Shown here in pieces: positions 9,134 to 17,366 of a stretch of DNA of 64,000 bases; the stretch's first letter is position 1; every line of letters starts with the position of its first letter. The stretch lies in assembly GCA_036496385.1 (NCBI GenBank), contig DASXLD010000003.1:1-64000 (forward strand), read 5' to 3'. Made by a program: the position numbers and the translations under genes. The notes below the pieces were generated by a model. That model saw only the letters and a program-made list of their open reading frames with translations, ran no database searches and was not told where the DNA came from. The stretch comes from Schlegelella_A sp036496385. Its GTDB lineage: Bacteria; Pseudomonadota; Gammaproteobacteria; Burkholderiales; Burkholderiaceae_C.

Positions 9134-10402
9134 TCATCGCAGCAGCCCCACCAGCGTGTGGAGCATCACATCGAACGGCAGCGCGATGATGACGACGGGA
9201 ACGAATGGCAGCAGCGTGGCCCCGGCGAGCACCGCGACGCTCTTGTACTCCACGGGAATCAGTCGCATGTCGTGCACGCGGTCGACCACTTGGTAGAGGT
9301 CGGTCGCAGCGGAGAAGTCTTCGCGCTCGAGCAGGCTCTGGTCCCTGGGTTTTCGCCGGGCGAACCACGCGCGTTCGAACTCGAGCCCGAACGCCGTCGC
9401 GAGCTCGTCGTACTCGTGCGCGCCGCGTCGCCAGGCGGCGTGCAGCATCGGCGTCAGGATGAGCAGCGGCCCGGTGAACACGACGACTGTGCCCGCAACG
9501 AGCGCGAGGATCATGTACTTGAACTCCACCAGCGGCGCGCCACGATGCACGACCTCGTTGGCGACGGTGCCGGCGACGATCGCGCCGAGCGCGGCGCCGA
9601 ACAGCGCGAACGCCCGCACCGATCGACCGAAGAAACCGAGCCCGCCCGACTTGTCCGGGTGGACCGCCACCAGGTGCAGGCGCAAGCGCGCCGCGGCGAC
9701 GAGGACGCGGATCCACAGCACGAGCCGCCACGCCCAGCCGAGGATCAGCATCAGCAGCAGCGGCAGGCTGACGAGGGCGTACCACCATCCCGCCAGGGAC
9801 AGCGATGCGCGATCGGCGCCCGCTCCGTGCCAGACCGGCAGCTGCGAGGGCGGAGCCGCGCGGATCACCGCGAAGCTCACGCCGAACGCGGCAAGCACGA
9901 CGACGACCTCCGCCATCGGTGCATCCCGCCAGCGCCTGATCGACGAGAGCACATCGAGGAAGCTCGAGCTGTCGACGCCCTCGGTTTCGCACAGCTCGAC
10001 CAGACGCCGCACGATCTTGCCGAGCATGACGATGCAAACCGCTTCGCCCGCGATCATCAACGGGCCTGCGACCACGTAGCGACCGACCGAGCCGAGATCG
10101 AGCAGGAAGTGGATCCCGCCTTCGCGGCCGCGCAGGGTTCCTTCGATGGCGGCCAGGATCAGCAGCGGCAGCCAGGTGAACACGACGAAGAGAAGCGCGC
10201 GCGTGGCCCCGTGAAACTTGCCCGGCCGCAGCAGGCCGATCCTTGCCTGCAGCTTGAGCGCCGGGCCGCCGTCGAAGAGATCGTCGACGGCGGAGGCTGA
10301 CGAAAGGCCGCTCCGCCCCGGCAACGCGTCGCCCGCAGGCGGGGCTGCTGCATCGTCGGTCGGTCGGTTCGTGCGACCTGCGGAGCCAGGGATCGTCGGC
10401 AC
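9134..10402 (-). CDS. Polytopic inner-membrane protein of unknown function
   Basis: A 422-residue protein with about seven hydrophobic helices (for example ALLFVVFTWLPLLILAAIEG, a long paired segment around residues 200-235, and a last one near VLAGATLLPFVPVVIIALPF). A 60-residue polar N-terminus comes first. It starts with GTG preceded by GAGAGG, nine bases after the stop of the SBF transporter. I do not recognise a family with known activity. Its position between a transporter and four sulfatases suggests it serves the same pathway, perhaps in export, sensing or envelope anchoring, but nothing in the residues shows which. Confidence 0.7.
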   Translation of the reverse strand: MPTIPGSAGRTNRPTDDAAAPPAGDALPGRSGLSSASAVDDLFDGGPALKLQARIGLLRPGKFHGATRALLFVVFTWLPLLILAAIEGTLRGREGGIHFLLDLGSVGRYVVAGPLMIAGEAVCIVMLGKIVRRLVELCETEGVDSSSFLDVLSSIRRWRDAPMAEVVVVLAAFGVSFAVIRAAPPSQLPVWHGAGADRASLSLAGWWYALVSLPLLLMLILGWAWRLVLWIRVLVAAARLRLHLVAVHPDKSGGLGFFGRSVRAFALFGAALGAIVAGTVANEVVHRGAPLVEFKYMILALVAGTVVVFTGPLLILTPMLHAAWRRGAHEYDELATAFGLEFERAWFARRKPRDQSLLEREDFSAATDLYQVVDRVHDMRLIPVEYKSVAVLAGATLLPFVPVVIIALPFDVMLHTLVGLLR

Positions 10403-10411
10403 TGCGCCCTC

Positions 10412-11290
10412 TCAAGAAGGCGGCGGAGCACGCGCTGCCGCCACCATCGCGTGGCCGCGGGTTCGCCACTTCACGTAAGGACCGGCGATGGCCGTGCCGA
10501 CGATGACGACGAGCAGCATCGCCGCGAGCAGCGCCTGCTTGTCGGGCGCGTCGGCCGCGATCGCCATCGCGATGCCGGGATGGCGCGTGGCGGTCGCCAG
10601 CGCGAGCACCGTACGGTCGTCGGGATCAGGGCCTCCGAGCGCGTTGCCAACGGCAAGCCCGGCAGCCGAGAACAGCGCGATCGCAACGACGCTGAAGACG
10701 CTGATCTGCGCCGCGATCGCCGGCCATTCCTTGACGAGGATCGGCAGCGCCGCGACGACCAGCAGCACCGTCGCGGCAATCGAGACGGGCTTGGCCGCCC
10801 TGCCGGCGAACGATGGCGCCAGCTTGCCCACAACCAGTCCCGCGAGCAGCGGCGCGAGGATTGACGTCGCGACGATCTTCGCGACCGTCGCGGCGTCGGC
10901 GTGCACCGGCCGGCCGAAGATTCGGCCGAGCAGCGCAAGCGCCGCTGGAACGTACACGATCGCGATCAACCCAGCAATGACGAGCAGGCCTACCCCGTAC
11001 GACGGCGCGCCACCAGCCTTGATCTGCTTCTTCGGCAGGACCGGCGGCACCGGCGCCAGCGCCAGCGCGACGAGCGCCACTTCGATGACGGGGTGGAGGT
11101 CGAGCAGCACCGCCAGCGCGACCGCGAGCACCGGCATCACGACGAACATCGCGAGGAGCGAGCGCGCGAGCAGCCCGGGACGTTGCAGCAGGTACGTCAG
11201 GTCCGAGAAGCGGGCGTGGAGCGCGATGCTGAAGACGATCATCGCGATGCTGAGCTGCAGCGTCAGCGGGATTAGTTCGGCCAGCGTCAT
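10412..11290 (-). CDS. SBF-family (bile acid:sodium symporter-like) transporter
   Basis: A 292-residue, highly hydrophobic protein with about nine helices. It has a family-like start (MTLAELIPLTLQLSIAMIVFSIAL) and the conserved APVPPVLP and LALATATRHPGIAMAIA blocks resembling the discontinuous, Pro/Gly-containing sodium-binding helices of the SBF/BASS fold. Members import anionic organic solutes such as bile acids, steroid sulfates or keto acids using sodium. As the first gene of the sulfatase operon it is a good candidate for moving a sulfated or desulfated organic anion across the inner membrane; that is inference. A purine-rich GAGAGAGAG precedes the ATG. Confidence 0.8.
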   Translation of the reverse strand: MTLAELIPLTLQLSIAMIVFSIALHARFSDLTYLLQRPGLLARSLLAMFVVMPVLAVALAVLLDLHPVIEVALVALALAPVPPVLPKKQIKAGGAPSYGVGLLVIAGLIAIVYVPAALALLGRIFGRPVHADAATVAKIVATSILAPLLAGLVVGKLAPSFAGRAAKPVSIAATVLLVVAALPILVKEWPAIAAQISVFSVVAIALFSAAGLAVGNALGGPDPDDRTVLALATATRHPGIAMAIAADAPDKQALLAAMLLVVIVGTAIAGPYVKWRTRGHAMVAAARAPPPS

Positions 11291-11784
11291 CGCTCTCTCT
11301 CTACGATCGGAACATCAGCAAAGCAAGAGTGATCGCGACCGGAACAACCTAATGTCGTGGATCGATCGCGCGTGCCGGGTGATCAGCACGTCCGCACACG
11401 CACGCGAAGACAACTGGTGGTTAATCGCGATTCACCTGGGCGCCGGAGGTCCTGCTTCGCTTGGTGCAGTCTTGCATCGCTGTCGCATTTTCTTGCGCAG
11501 GTCGGCAAGGGCGTATTGGACCTTGGTCCAATACTGCATCGCGCCGCAAGGGCCGTGCCGCCGTCGAATCCTGAGCCGGGGGGCGCTCGGTTAAGCACGA
11601 TCACTGAAGCGGCCTGAAACGGTCGCTCGCGCTCGGCTGCTCCTGGCCGGGAGTGTGAGTACGACAGCGCGCCAGAAAGCTGACTTATGGCATCCGCCCG
11701 AGCGGAGGCTGATCTGACCCAAACACTCGTCGCGACCCCGCGCAGGAGCATTCTCGTTGGCCCTCAACTTGATGGGAGTCCATC
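11291..11784. other. Intergenic region between sulfatase operon and integrase
   Basis: No convincing gene is visible. Short open frames on both strands lack ribosome sites and family features. The region holds a near-perfect palindrome at 11513-11534 and must contain the promoter of the leftward sulfatase operon and any promoter of the rightward integrase. No clear -35/-10 pair could be assigned. A few tRNA T-arm-like bases near 11560 do not extend into a tRNA. Confidence 0.5.
11513..11534. promoter_or_regulatory. 10-bp perfect inverted repeat, operator-like
   Basis: Arms GTATTGGACC and GGTCCAATAC are separated by TT. The dyad is AT-richer at its ends than the surrounding DNA and lies about 220 bp upstream of the sulfatase operon's first codon and 250 bp upstream of the integrase. 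It is symmetrical enough for a dimeric repressor or a recombinase core site. It is not followed by a T-run, so a terminator is less likely. No regulator gene is adjacent on the left; the nearest is the AraC protein at 12578. Confidence 0.45.
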
Positions 11785-12396
11785 ATGGAATCCAACGTCA
11801 ACGCTGGTCACCGCGAGCCATGGAACAAGGGCAAGATCGTCGGCCAGAAGGCGCCGTTTATCTGGGCGCTTCGAGTCCGTCTACAGATGGACGAACGGCT
11901 GCGCGAGCTCGCCCTTTTCAACCTCGGGATCGACAGCAAGCTGCGCGGCTGTGACCTCGTCAGCCTCAGGGTCCGGGACATCTGCCACGGTGACCAAGTG
12001 GCGTCTCGCGCGGTCGTCATGCAGCACAAGACCCAGCGCCCGGTTCAGTTCGAGATGACACCAGGAACTCGCGAAGCCGTCCAGAAGTGGATCAAGCAAG
12101 CCGGACTGAGGTCTGACGACTTCGTGTTCCCGAGTCGCATCCACGACTCGCCGCATTTGGGGAGGCGCCAATACGCTCGGATCCTGGAAGGCTGGGTCGC
12201 GGAACTGGGGCTTGATCCCGCCGACTACGGTACGCACTCGATGCGGCGCACTAAGGCGACGTTGATCTACCGGCGCACCAAGAACCTTCGTGCCGTTCAG
12301 TTGCTGCTCGGGCATTCCAAACTGGAGTCCACCGTGCGCTATCTCGGCATCGAAGTCGACGATGCCTTGGAGATCTCTGAGCAGACGGAGATCTGA
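11785..12396 (+). CDS. Short tyrosine recombinase (phage-integrase family), catalytic domain only
   Basis: A 203-residue site-specific recombinase lacking the usual N-terminal core-binding domain. All catalytic residues can be placed: Arg54 (SKLRGCDL), Lys82 (QHKTQRP), His151-x-x-Arg154 (HSMRR), His177 (LLGHSKLES) and the nucleophile Tyr186 (RYLG). Such short integrases, starting with an NKGKIVGQKAP-like segment, recur in Burkholderiales genomes and appear to be complete proteins rather than truncations; that is from family knowledge. GGGAG sits just before the ATG. It stands alone, with no excisionase or phage genes, next to the sulfatase operon. Confidence 0.88.
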   Translation: MESNVNAGHREPWNKGKIVGQKAPFIWALRVRLQMDERLRELALFNLGIDSKLRGCDLVSLRVRDICHGDQVASRAVVMQHKTQRPVQFEMTPGTREAVQKWIKQAGLRSDDFVFPSRIHDSPHLGRRQYARILEGWVAELGLDPADYGTHSMRRTKATLIYRRTKNLRAVQLLLGHSKLESTVRYLGIEVDDALEISEQTEI

Positions 12397-12577
12397 CCAC
12401 AGGCCGCCAGCCCACCGCTGTCTGGAAGGACGGCCGGCCGGGCGGGCGGCAGAGGCGCCCGGTGACCGCTCCCAGGAACGGGTTCGAACGGGCAGTCCCG
12501 GCCAGTTGAGGTCATTCGCAAACGTCCGCTTGCGGGTCGCTCAAACCGGTGTTTAGTTCTATAGCCTGGACGGCTTA

Positions 12578-13474
12578 CTACCTAAGCCGTGTTCGATATG
12601 CGGTTGGTGAGACGCCAACAAATCGACGAAAGGTTGTCGTGAAATGGCTGTGGCTGGTGAATCCGCAGTCCAAGGCCACCTGCATGACGCTCTCCGACGA
12701 TCGAACGAGCAGCTCACGAGCTCGCTCAATCCGGGCCGACAAGATGTATTGATAGGGCGGGCAGCCAAAAGCGGTCTTAAACCATCTCGCAAACGAGAAA
12801 ACATCCATCTGCACGAAGGCAGCCAGATCGGAGAGCGCAAGCGGCTGATCTAGCTGGTCCAGGATGCGTTCCTTGATACGCTCGCGAAGAAGGGGTGTTG
12901 GGCCCGACTCGTCCTTTCGCAAGCGATCATCGGTCGCATAGTTGCGAATCAGATGCGCAATAAGCGCCAGTCCGATGGCTTCGCCGTATAGCTTGCCTGT
13001 CGGCGATCCCTCCTGGACATCATGTGCCAACGATCGTGCCCCGTGCCAAAGAAAAGGATCCTCGGCGCCGAAGCTTGGCTTCAATTCGACAGGTCGATTC
13101 ATGCGCGTCGAGGCAACTGACTGAATGAACTCAGGATCGATCGCAACGATCAGCCCTCGCCAGTAGCCTTTGCTGCGCGAGCTGTAGGGAAGCCCCGCCG
13201 GCATCACCATCAAGGTTTCTGGGCGGAAAATGCCGCGCTTTGGCCGATGCCCTGACCAGTGGATCTCGGATTCCACCGGCGTGTTCAAGTTGACGGCCAA
13301 AGTATGCTGCAGCAGCACGCTCTCGGGCAAGTCGCTTCCCTCACCTTCCCACTTCTCGAGACGCAAGCCGGCCCACTGCCCAGCATCTTGCAAAGCGACG
13401 ACGGCAGGGGTGAAGCGCTCACGTGTTCCTGAAGCCACGTCGAATCGCTCAGCAAAGGTGGTTGTCGCTGCCAT
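12578..13474 (-). CDS. AraC-family transcriptional regulator
   Basis: A 298-residue regulator. The first 190 residues form a cupin-like sensor domain without a recognisable ligand motif. The last 100 form the double helix-turn-helix: ALSDLAAFVQMDVFSFARWFKTAFGCPPYQYILSAR is helix-turn-helix one (interrupted here only by the linker), and VMQVALDCGFTSHSHFTTTFRRFVGVSPTAYR is the second with the family signature. It is divergent from the DUF6351 hydrolase gene, with 169 bp between the starts, so it most likely controls that gene. Effector unknown. Confidence 0.9.
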   Translation of the reverse strand: MAATTTFAERFDVASGTRERFTPAVVALQDAGQWAGLRLEKWEGEGSDLPESVLLQHTLAVNLNTPVESEIHWSGHRPKRGIFRPETLMVMPAGLPYSSRSKGYWRGLIVAIDPEFIQSVASTRMNRPVELKPSFGAEDPFLWHGARSLAHDVQEGSPTGKLYGEAIGLALIAHLIRNYATDDRLRKDESGPTPLLRERIKERILDQLDQPLALSDLAAFVQMDVFSFARWFKTAFGCPPYQYILSARIERARELLVRSSESVMQVALDCGFTSHSHFTTTFRRFVGVSPTAYRTRLR

Positions 13475-13643
13475 CAGGGAAGTCCCGTAGGTTGGTTAAG
13501 CCCAGCCCGATTTACCCATGGTATGTCGCGTCCGACCCAACTCAAGATATTGCAAACCCGCAGGATTCCGAAAGCCAATCGCTAACGCCTCTCCTACAAC
13601 CCCATCAGCTGGGGCAGACCCCTGAACAACAGAGGATTCGGAG

Positions 13644-15785
13644 ATGACACGATCGACATTCGGGTACGCATTCGCACTGGCGAGCGCAGCGCTGGTTTCA
13701 GCATGCGGCGGTGGCGACGACACGCCAGCGGCGGCGAACGACGTTTCAGTGCAAGTCGCGTCATCGCCGGCCGACGCGGTGTCGGGGGGCACGACGCTGG
13801 TGGAACTTACATTGCCGAGCGGCGTGTCAGCGTCGACGCTGAGCGTTTCGGTGAACGGCAGCGGGGTGGCGAATCCGTTCGTGACGACGTCGAGTGGTCA
13901 GGTGCTCGGCGTGATCTCCGCGCTTTCAGCTGGAGTCAGCACGATTGCCGTGGTCTCGGCCGCAGACAGTGGAGGTGTTACCCATCAGGGCAGCCTCAGC
14001 GTGACAAACACCTCGAAGACCTCGGGAATTCTCGTGCGCACGCTGCAACCGCTGCTTTGCCGGACCGCTCAGCTCGGCTTGGGCGCGGCAGTCGACGCCG
14101 ATTGCAACACCGCGACCGTCTACACCTATCTCTACAAGTCGACCGACACCACCCAGACGTCGCTGCTCTCCTACGACCCTGCGCATCCCGCTATCGACGT
14201 CGCCACGACGACGACCGACGCCGGGGTGACGGTGCCCTTCATTGTCCGAAACGAGCGCGGCGTCATTGACCGCACCATCTACGACGTGGCCGTGCTCTTC
14301 GACCCCACCAAGCCCTGGACAGCTACTGCTCCTCAGGCTGCGTGGAACCACAAGCTTTTCTGGCGCTTCGGTGGCGGGTGCACGCCGGGCCATGTTCAAG
14401 CTTCGAACTCGGCTCAAGTGGTTGACAACGCGAACAACGCTCTCGGAAAGGGGTTTGCGGTCGCTTCGTCAGGCCTGAGCGTGCTCGGCAACCATTGCGA
14501 CACGACGCTCTCGGCGGAGACAGTGCTGACGACCAAGTCGCACATCGCAGTCGCCTACGGAAAGGTTCGCTACACCATCAGCGACGGCAGCTCGGGCGGC
14601 TCCATTCAGCAGCACGGCGTGGCCAACAACTACCCCGGGCTTCTCGACGGCATCATCATGACCGGCACGTCTTTTCCGGAGGTCGTGAAGCTCGGCGCCG
14701 ACTTCGGCGATTGCCACTTGCTGTTGAACTACTTCAACAACATCTCGCCGACACTCTGGCCCACGGTCGCTCAGAAGGCAGCGGTGCTGGGCAAGTTCGA
14801 CCTCAGCTCCTGCGTCGTGGTTGATACCAACGCCTTCGGCTTGGGATACGCGTTCTGGCGAGTCGTGTTCGATCCGACTGCGGCTTGCGCCAAACCGGAC
14901 AACGCCGTCCCGCCGACCGATCTGGCGGCGCAGCTGCCCGCTCCGGGTGTTTACAACGCGACCACCACTCCAAGTGGCCTGCGCTGCACCTACTACGAGA
15001 GCCTGGCTGCCATTTATGGCAAGCGGCCCGATGGATTCGCAAATCGAACTTACGACAACGTCGGTACACAGTACGGCCTCAACGCTTTGAAGGCCGGGAC
15101 GATCTCGCTGCAGCAGTTCATCGACCTCAACCAGAACGTCGGTGGCCTCGACGTCGACGGCAACATCGCGAGTGCTCGTTCGGTGGCCGATGCGCCCGCG
15201 TTGCCTCTTGCTTACAAGAGTGGCCAAGTGGTCGACGGGAAGGGATTGGCTAGCGTGCCAATCATTGCCTACCAGAGCTACAACAATCAAATCTTCCACG
15301 ACACGTTCTACAACTACTCGCTGCGCGCACGGCTGCAAGCGACTAACGGGACGTCAGCAAACCAGGCGATTTGGACCTTCCAAGGCTCGCCTGGCACGTT
15401 TGCCACCGACGCGTTCACGACCATGGACCAATGGCTCACCGCCATCAAGGCCGACACCAGCACTGATCCGCTGGCCACGAAGGTGATTCGCGCCAAGCCG
15501 GCCTTGGCCGTCGACACATGCCTCATCGCTGGCGCAAAGGTCACTGACCAGACCGCCTGCGCCACTCAGTTCCCTAACTACAGCGACCCGCGCATCGCGG
15601 CAGGCGAAGGTTTGACCGACTGGATCTTGAAGTGTCAGCTGAAGGCCGTGGATCCGGCGGACTACCCTGGCGTCACAGCCGGGCAAGTCTCCCAGCTACA
15701 GGCAGTCTTCCCGAGCGGCACTTGCGACTACAGCAAGCCAGGCGCCGGCCAACAAGCGGTGGCACAGTGGAGTCGGTGGCCCTAG
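13644..15785 (+). CDS. DUF6351-family lipoprotein hydrolase (alpha/beta hydrolase-like)
   Basis: A 713-residue exported lipoprotein. The N-terminus MTRSTFGYAFALASAALVSAC carries a lipobox with Cys21, followed by a Gly/Asp-rich tether. A beta-sandwich of about 130 residues comes first. The catalytic part then includes GSSGGSIQQHG near residue 315, a G-x-S-x-G-type nucleophile elbow, which suggests esterase activity like that of tannase or 3-hydroxybutyrate-oligomer hydrolases. GGATTCGGAG precedes the ATG. It ends just before a hairpin terminator and is divergent from an AraC regulator. The family call is by recognition; the substrate is unknown. Confidence 0.8.
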   Translation: MTRSTFGYAFALASAALVSACGGGDDTPAAANDVSVQVASSPADAVSGGTTLVELTLPSGVSASTLSVSVNGSGVANPFVTTSSGQVLGVISALSAGVSTIAVVSAADSGGVTHQGSLSVTNTSKTSGILVRTLQPLLCRTAQLGLGAAVDADCNTATVYTYLYKSTDTTQTSLLSYDPAHPAIDVATTTTDAGVTVPFIVRNERGVIDRTIYDVAVLFDPTKPWTATAPQAAWNHKLFWRFGGGCTPGHVQASNSAQVVDNANNALGKGFAVASSGLSVLGNHCDTTLSAETVLTTKSHIAVAYGKVRYTISDGSSGGSIQQHGVANNYPGLLDGIIMTGTSFPEVVKLGADFGDCHLLLNYFNNISPTLWPTVAQKAAVLGKFDLSSCVVVDTNAFGLGYAFWRVVFDPTAACAKPDNAVPPTDLAAQLPAPGVYNATTTPSGLRCTYYESLAAIYGKRPDGFANRTYDNVGTQYGLNALKAGTISLQQFIDLNQNVGGLDVDGNIASARSVADAPALPLAYKSGQVVDGKGLASVPIIAYQSYNNQIFHDTFYNYSLRARLQATNGTSANQAIWTFQGSPGTFATDAFTTMDQWLTAIKADTSTDPLATKVIRAKPALAVDTCLIAGAKVTDQTACATQFPNYSDPRIAAGEGLTDWILKCQLKAVDPADYPGVTAGQVSQLQAVFPSGTCDYSKPGAGQQAVAQWSRWP

Positions 15786-15798
15786 GGCAATCAACGGC

Positions 15799-15830
15799 GG
15801 ATCGGCGCATCGCGCGCCGATTCCTTTGTT
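15799..15830 (+). terminator. Rho-independent terminator after the DUF6351 gene
   Basis: Arms GGATCGGCGC (15799-15808) and GCGCCGATTCC (15814-15824) pair around ATCGC with one bulge and are followed by TTTGTT. It lies 14 bp after the stop codon. Confidence 0.7.
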
Positions 15831-16186
15831 CCCGATGTCAGCTTTTCGGCTGAGTATTTGATATCGCGATTGGCAGCAGAGGGTCGAGAGTGTGAGTTGG
15901 CAGCAACGCGAAGCAGACGTTTGGAAGAGCCGACCGGGCCGCAGTTCGCCGAACGTCGACAGTACCGCTCAAAGCGGCCCTCAGCGGAATCGGTCCATCC
16001 GAAACGGATGACGGCAGTGCAACGGACAGCTGCCGTTCGAGCTGCATGCATGACCGACAGCAACCGCTGCATAGCCGTCGGCCGCGACACATCATCGACT
16101 CAGCGGCGCGCATGCGCGGATACTTGCGCACCATGGCGGCCCTGCGTAGTCGGCGACGCCCCGCACCCCGCCGAACGGGGCGTCAT
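15831..16186. repeat. Non-coding stretch, possible copy of a dispersed Burkholderiales repeat
   Basis: No frame here looks like a real gene. The segment from about 15895 to 16105 has short inverted motifs (AACGGACAGCTGCCGTT at 16019-16035, TGCATGCATG at 16042-16051). It resembles, from memory, a recurrent intergenic element of Burkholderiales genomes. There is no second copy elsewhere in this window, so the repeat status cannot be shown from this sequence alone. Confidence 0.3.
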
Positions 16187-16714
16187 GAATCCGTCGAGCA
16201 GCCCATCGCGGCCGTGTACAGGATCGATCCCGGCGGTGCCGTTCACCTTCTGATCGCCGACGCCGGCAAACCCAACGGCATCGCCATCTCGCCGGACCAG
16301 CGCACCCTGTACGTCTCGAGCATCGGGCCGCCGGCCACGGCGCAGATGGCCGGCAACCTGCCGGCCGCCATGAACTGGAACGCGGTCTATGCCTATCCCT
16401 TGGCAGCCGACGGCAGCGTCGGGCCGCGGCGAACCCTCGTCGACTACGGGGGCAGGCGCACGGGGATCGACGGCATGGCCGTCGATGTCGAGGGCAACCT
16501 CTACGCCGCCCGGGTCAGCGCCGTGCCGCAAGACCGCGGCATCGCCGTCTTCTCCCCGTCGGGACAGGAGCTGGCCTTCGTGCCGACGCAGGACAACCCG
16601 ACGAACCTCGGGTTCGGGCGCGGCGACGAGCGTCGCACCCTGTACGTGACGGCACGCGCGAATCTGTTCAGGATCAAGACCCTGATGGACGGGTTCCATC
16701 CGTTCGAGAAGTGA
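16187..16714 (+). pseudogene. 5'-truncated SMP-30/gluconolactonase-like beta-propeller remnant
   Basis: The frame reads AAVYRIDPGGAVHLLIAD, PNGIAISPDQRTLYVSS, then GIDGMAVDVEGNLYAAR and NLGFGRGDERRTLYVTA. This is the C-terminal half of the SMP-30/gluconolactonase propeller (calcium-dependent lactonase family). A complete protein has about 300 residues, but here about 175 are present. The codons before this point (back to an ATG at 16046) encode arginine-rich sequence unlike the family, so the first half is missing and the gene is probably dead. Its end overlaps the convergent small membrane protein gene by about 40 bp. Confidence 0.65.
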
Positions 16715-16892
16715 GGTCGCGCGCGCGCCAATCGTTCCCGCAGCGGTGCGGGCGGCGAAAGAGAAGCGCCGCACCGAGCGCGATCAGCAACAGCGGGCCG
16801 ATCAGGTGAAACGTGCCGATGGGGATGAGGCCCAGGTACTTGGCGACGCCGAGCGCGCCGATGACGATGAGGGCGATGGGGAAGATTCGCAT
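16674..16892 (-). CDS. Small membrane protein, LiaI/LiaF-like transmembrane domain
   Basis: A 72-residue protein with two hydrophobic helices (FPIALIVIGALGVAKYLGLI and FHLIGPLLLIALGAALLF) and a short basic tail. The start MRIFP was chosen because GGAG lies 8 bp upstream, and an in-frame start further up would add an unrelated leader. It is clearly paralogous to the next gene upstream, which begins MRIFPLVLIGIGVFGVLKHFGLI. It is the last of three genes in an ECF sigma-factor operon and may act in sensing or holding the sigma factor; that is inference. Confidence 0.7.
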   Translation of the reverse strand: MRIFPIALIVIGALGVAKYLGLIPIGTFHLIGPLLLIALGAALLFRRPHRCGNDWRARDLTSRTDGTRPSGS

Positions 16893-16949
16893 GGTGGGCT
16901 CCGGGATGAGTCGAATGGGGTGAAGTGAAGAGGCCGAGGTCGGCAAGCG

Positions 16950-17333
16950 TCAGCGTTGCTCGCCTGGCGCGGGCGGTTGAGCGGGTGCCTTCGGGAAGGC
17001 GCCATCGCTCGAAGGCGTGGGAGCCGAAGCGTTGCCGGCACCGGCTTCATGGCGGTTCCACTGCTGCATCCCGGCGCGGAAGCGTTCGCGCTCCGCTTCG
17101 CTCAGGTTGGCCCAGCCAGGGCCGAAATGGCGGTGCATGCGGCGCTCCCAGCGGTCTTGCATGCGTTCACGCATGTCCGCGCGCCAACGCGGGCCGCGCG
17201 CAAGCAGCGCCACGCCGATGCCGATGAGAAGGAGGGGCCAGAACAGATGGAAGAACGCGGGGTCGATGAGGCCGAAGTGCTTGAGCACCCCGAACACGCC
17301 GATGCCGATGAGGACGAGCGGAAAAATGCGCAT
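16950..17333 (-). CDS. LiaI/LiaF-like membrane protein with charged C-terminal tail
   Basis: A 127-residue protein. The two-helix N-terminal half matches the smaller neighbour downstream. The C-terminal 75 residues are a charged, probably helical segment (RADMRERMQDRWERRMHR, then LSEAERERFRAGMQQW) ending in a Pro/Ala-rich tail. LiaF-type domains elsewhere repress envelope-stress regulators. Here the gene lies 33 bp downstream of the sigma-factor stop and 57 bp before the start of its paralogue, so all three are probably co-transcribed. Its function is not established by the sequence. Confidence 0.7.
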   Translation of the reverse strand: MRIFPLVLIGIGVFGVLKHFGLIDPAFFHLFWPLLLIGIGVALLARGPRWRADMRERMQDRWERRMHRHFGPGWANLSEAERERFRAGMQQWNRHEAGAGNASAPTPSSDGAFPKAPAQPPAPGEQR

Positions 17334-17366
17334 GGGTTCTCTCCGTACGAATGTGGTGCGTGTTCG

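Noticed and set aside
7472..10300. A 942-codon open frame on the plus strand.
   Set aside because: It runs antisense across two strongly supported minus-strand genes and gives a low-complexity protein rich in Arg, Asp, Glu and His, typical of high-GC shadows.
12400..12500. GGTTCGAAC near 12480, like a tRNA T-arm.
   Set aside because: No acceptor, D-arm or anticodon stem can be folded around it.
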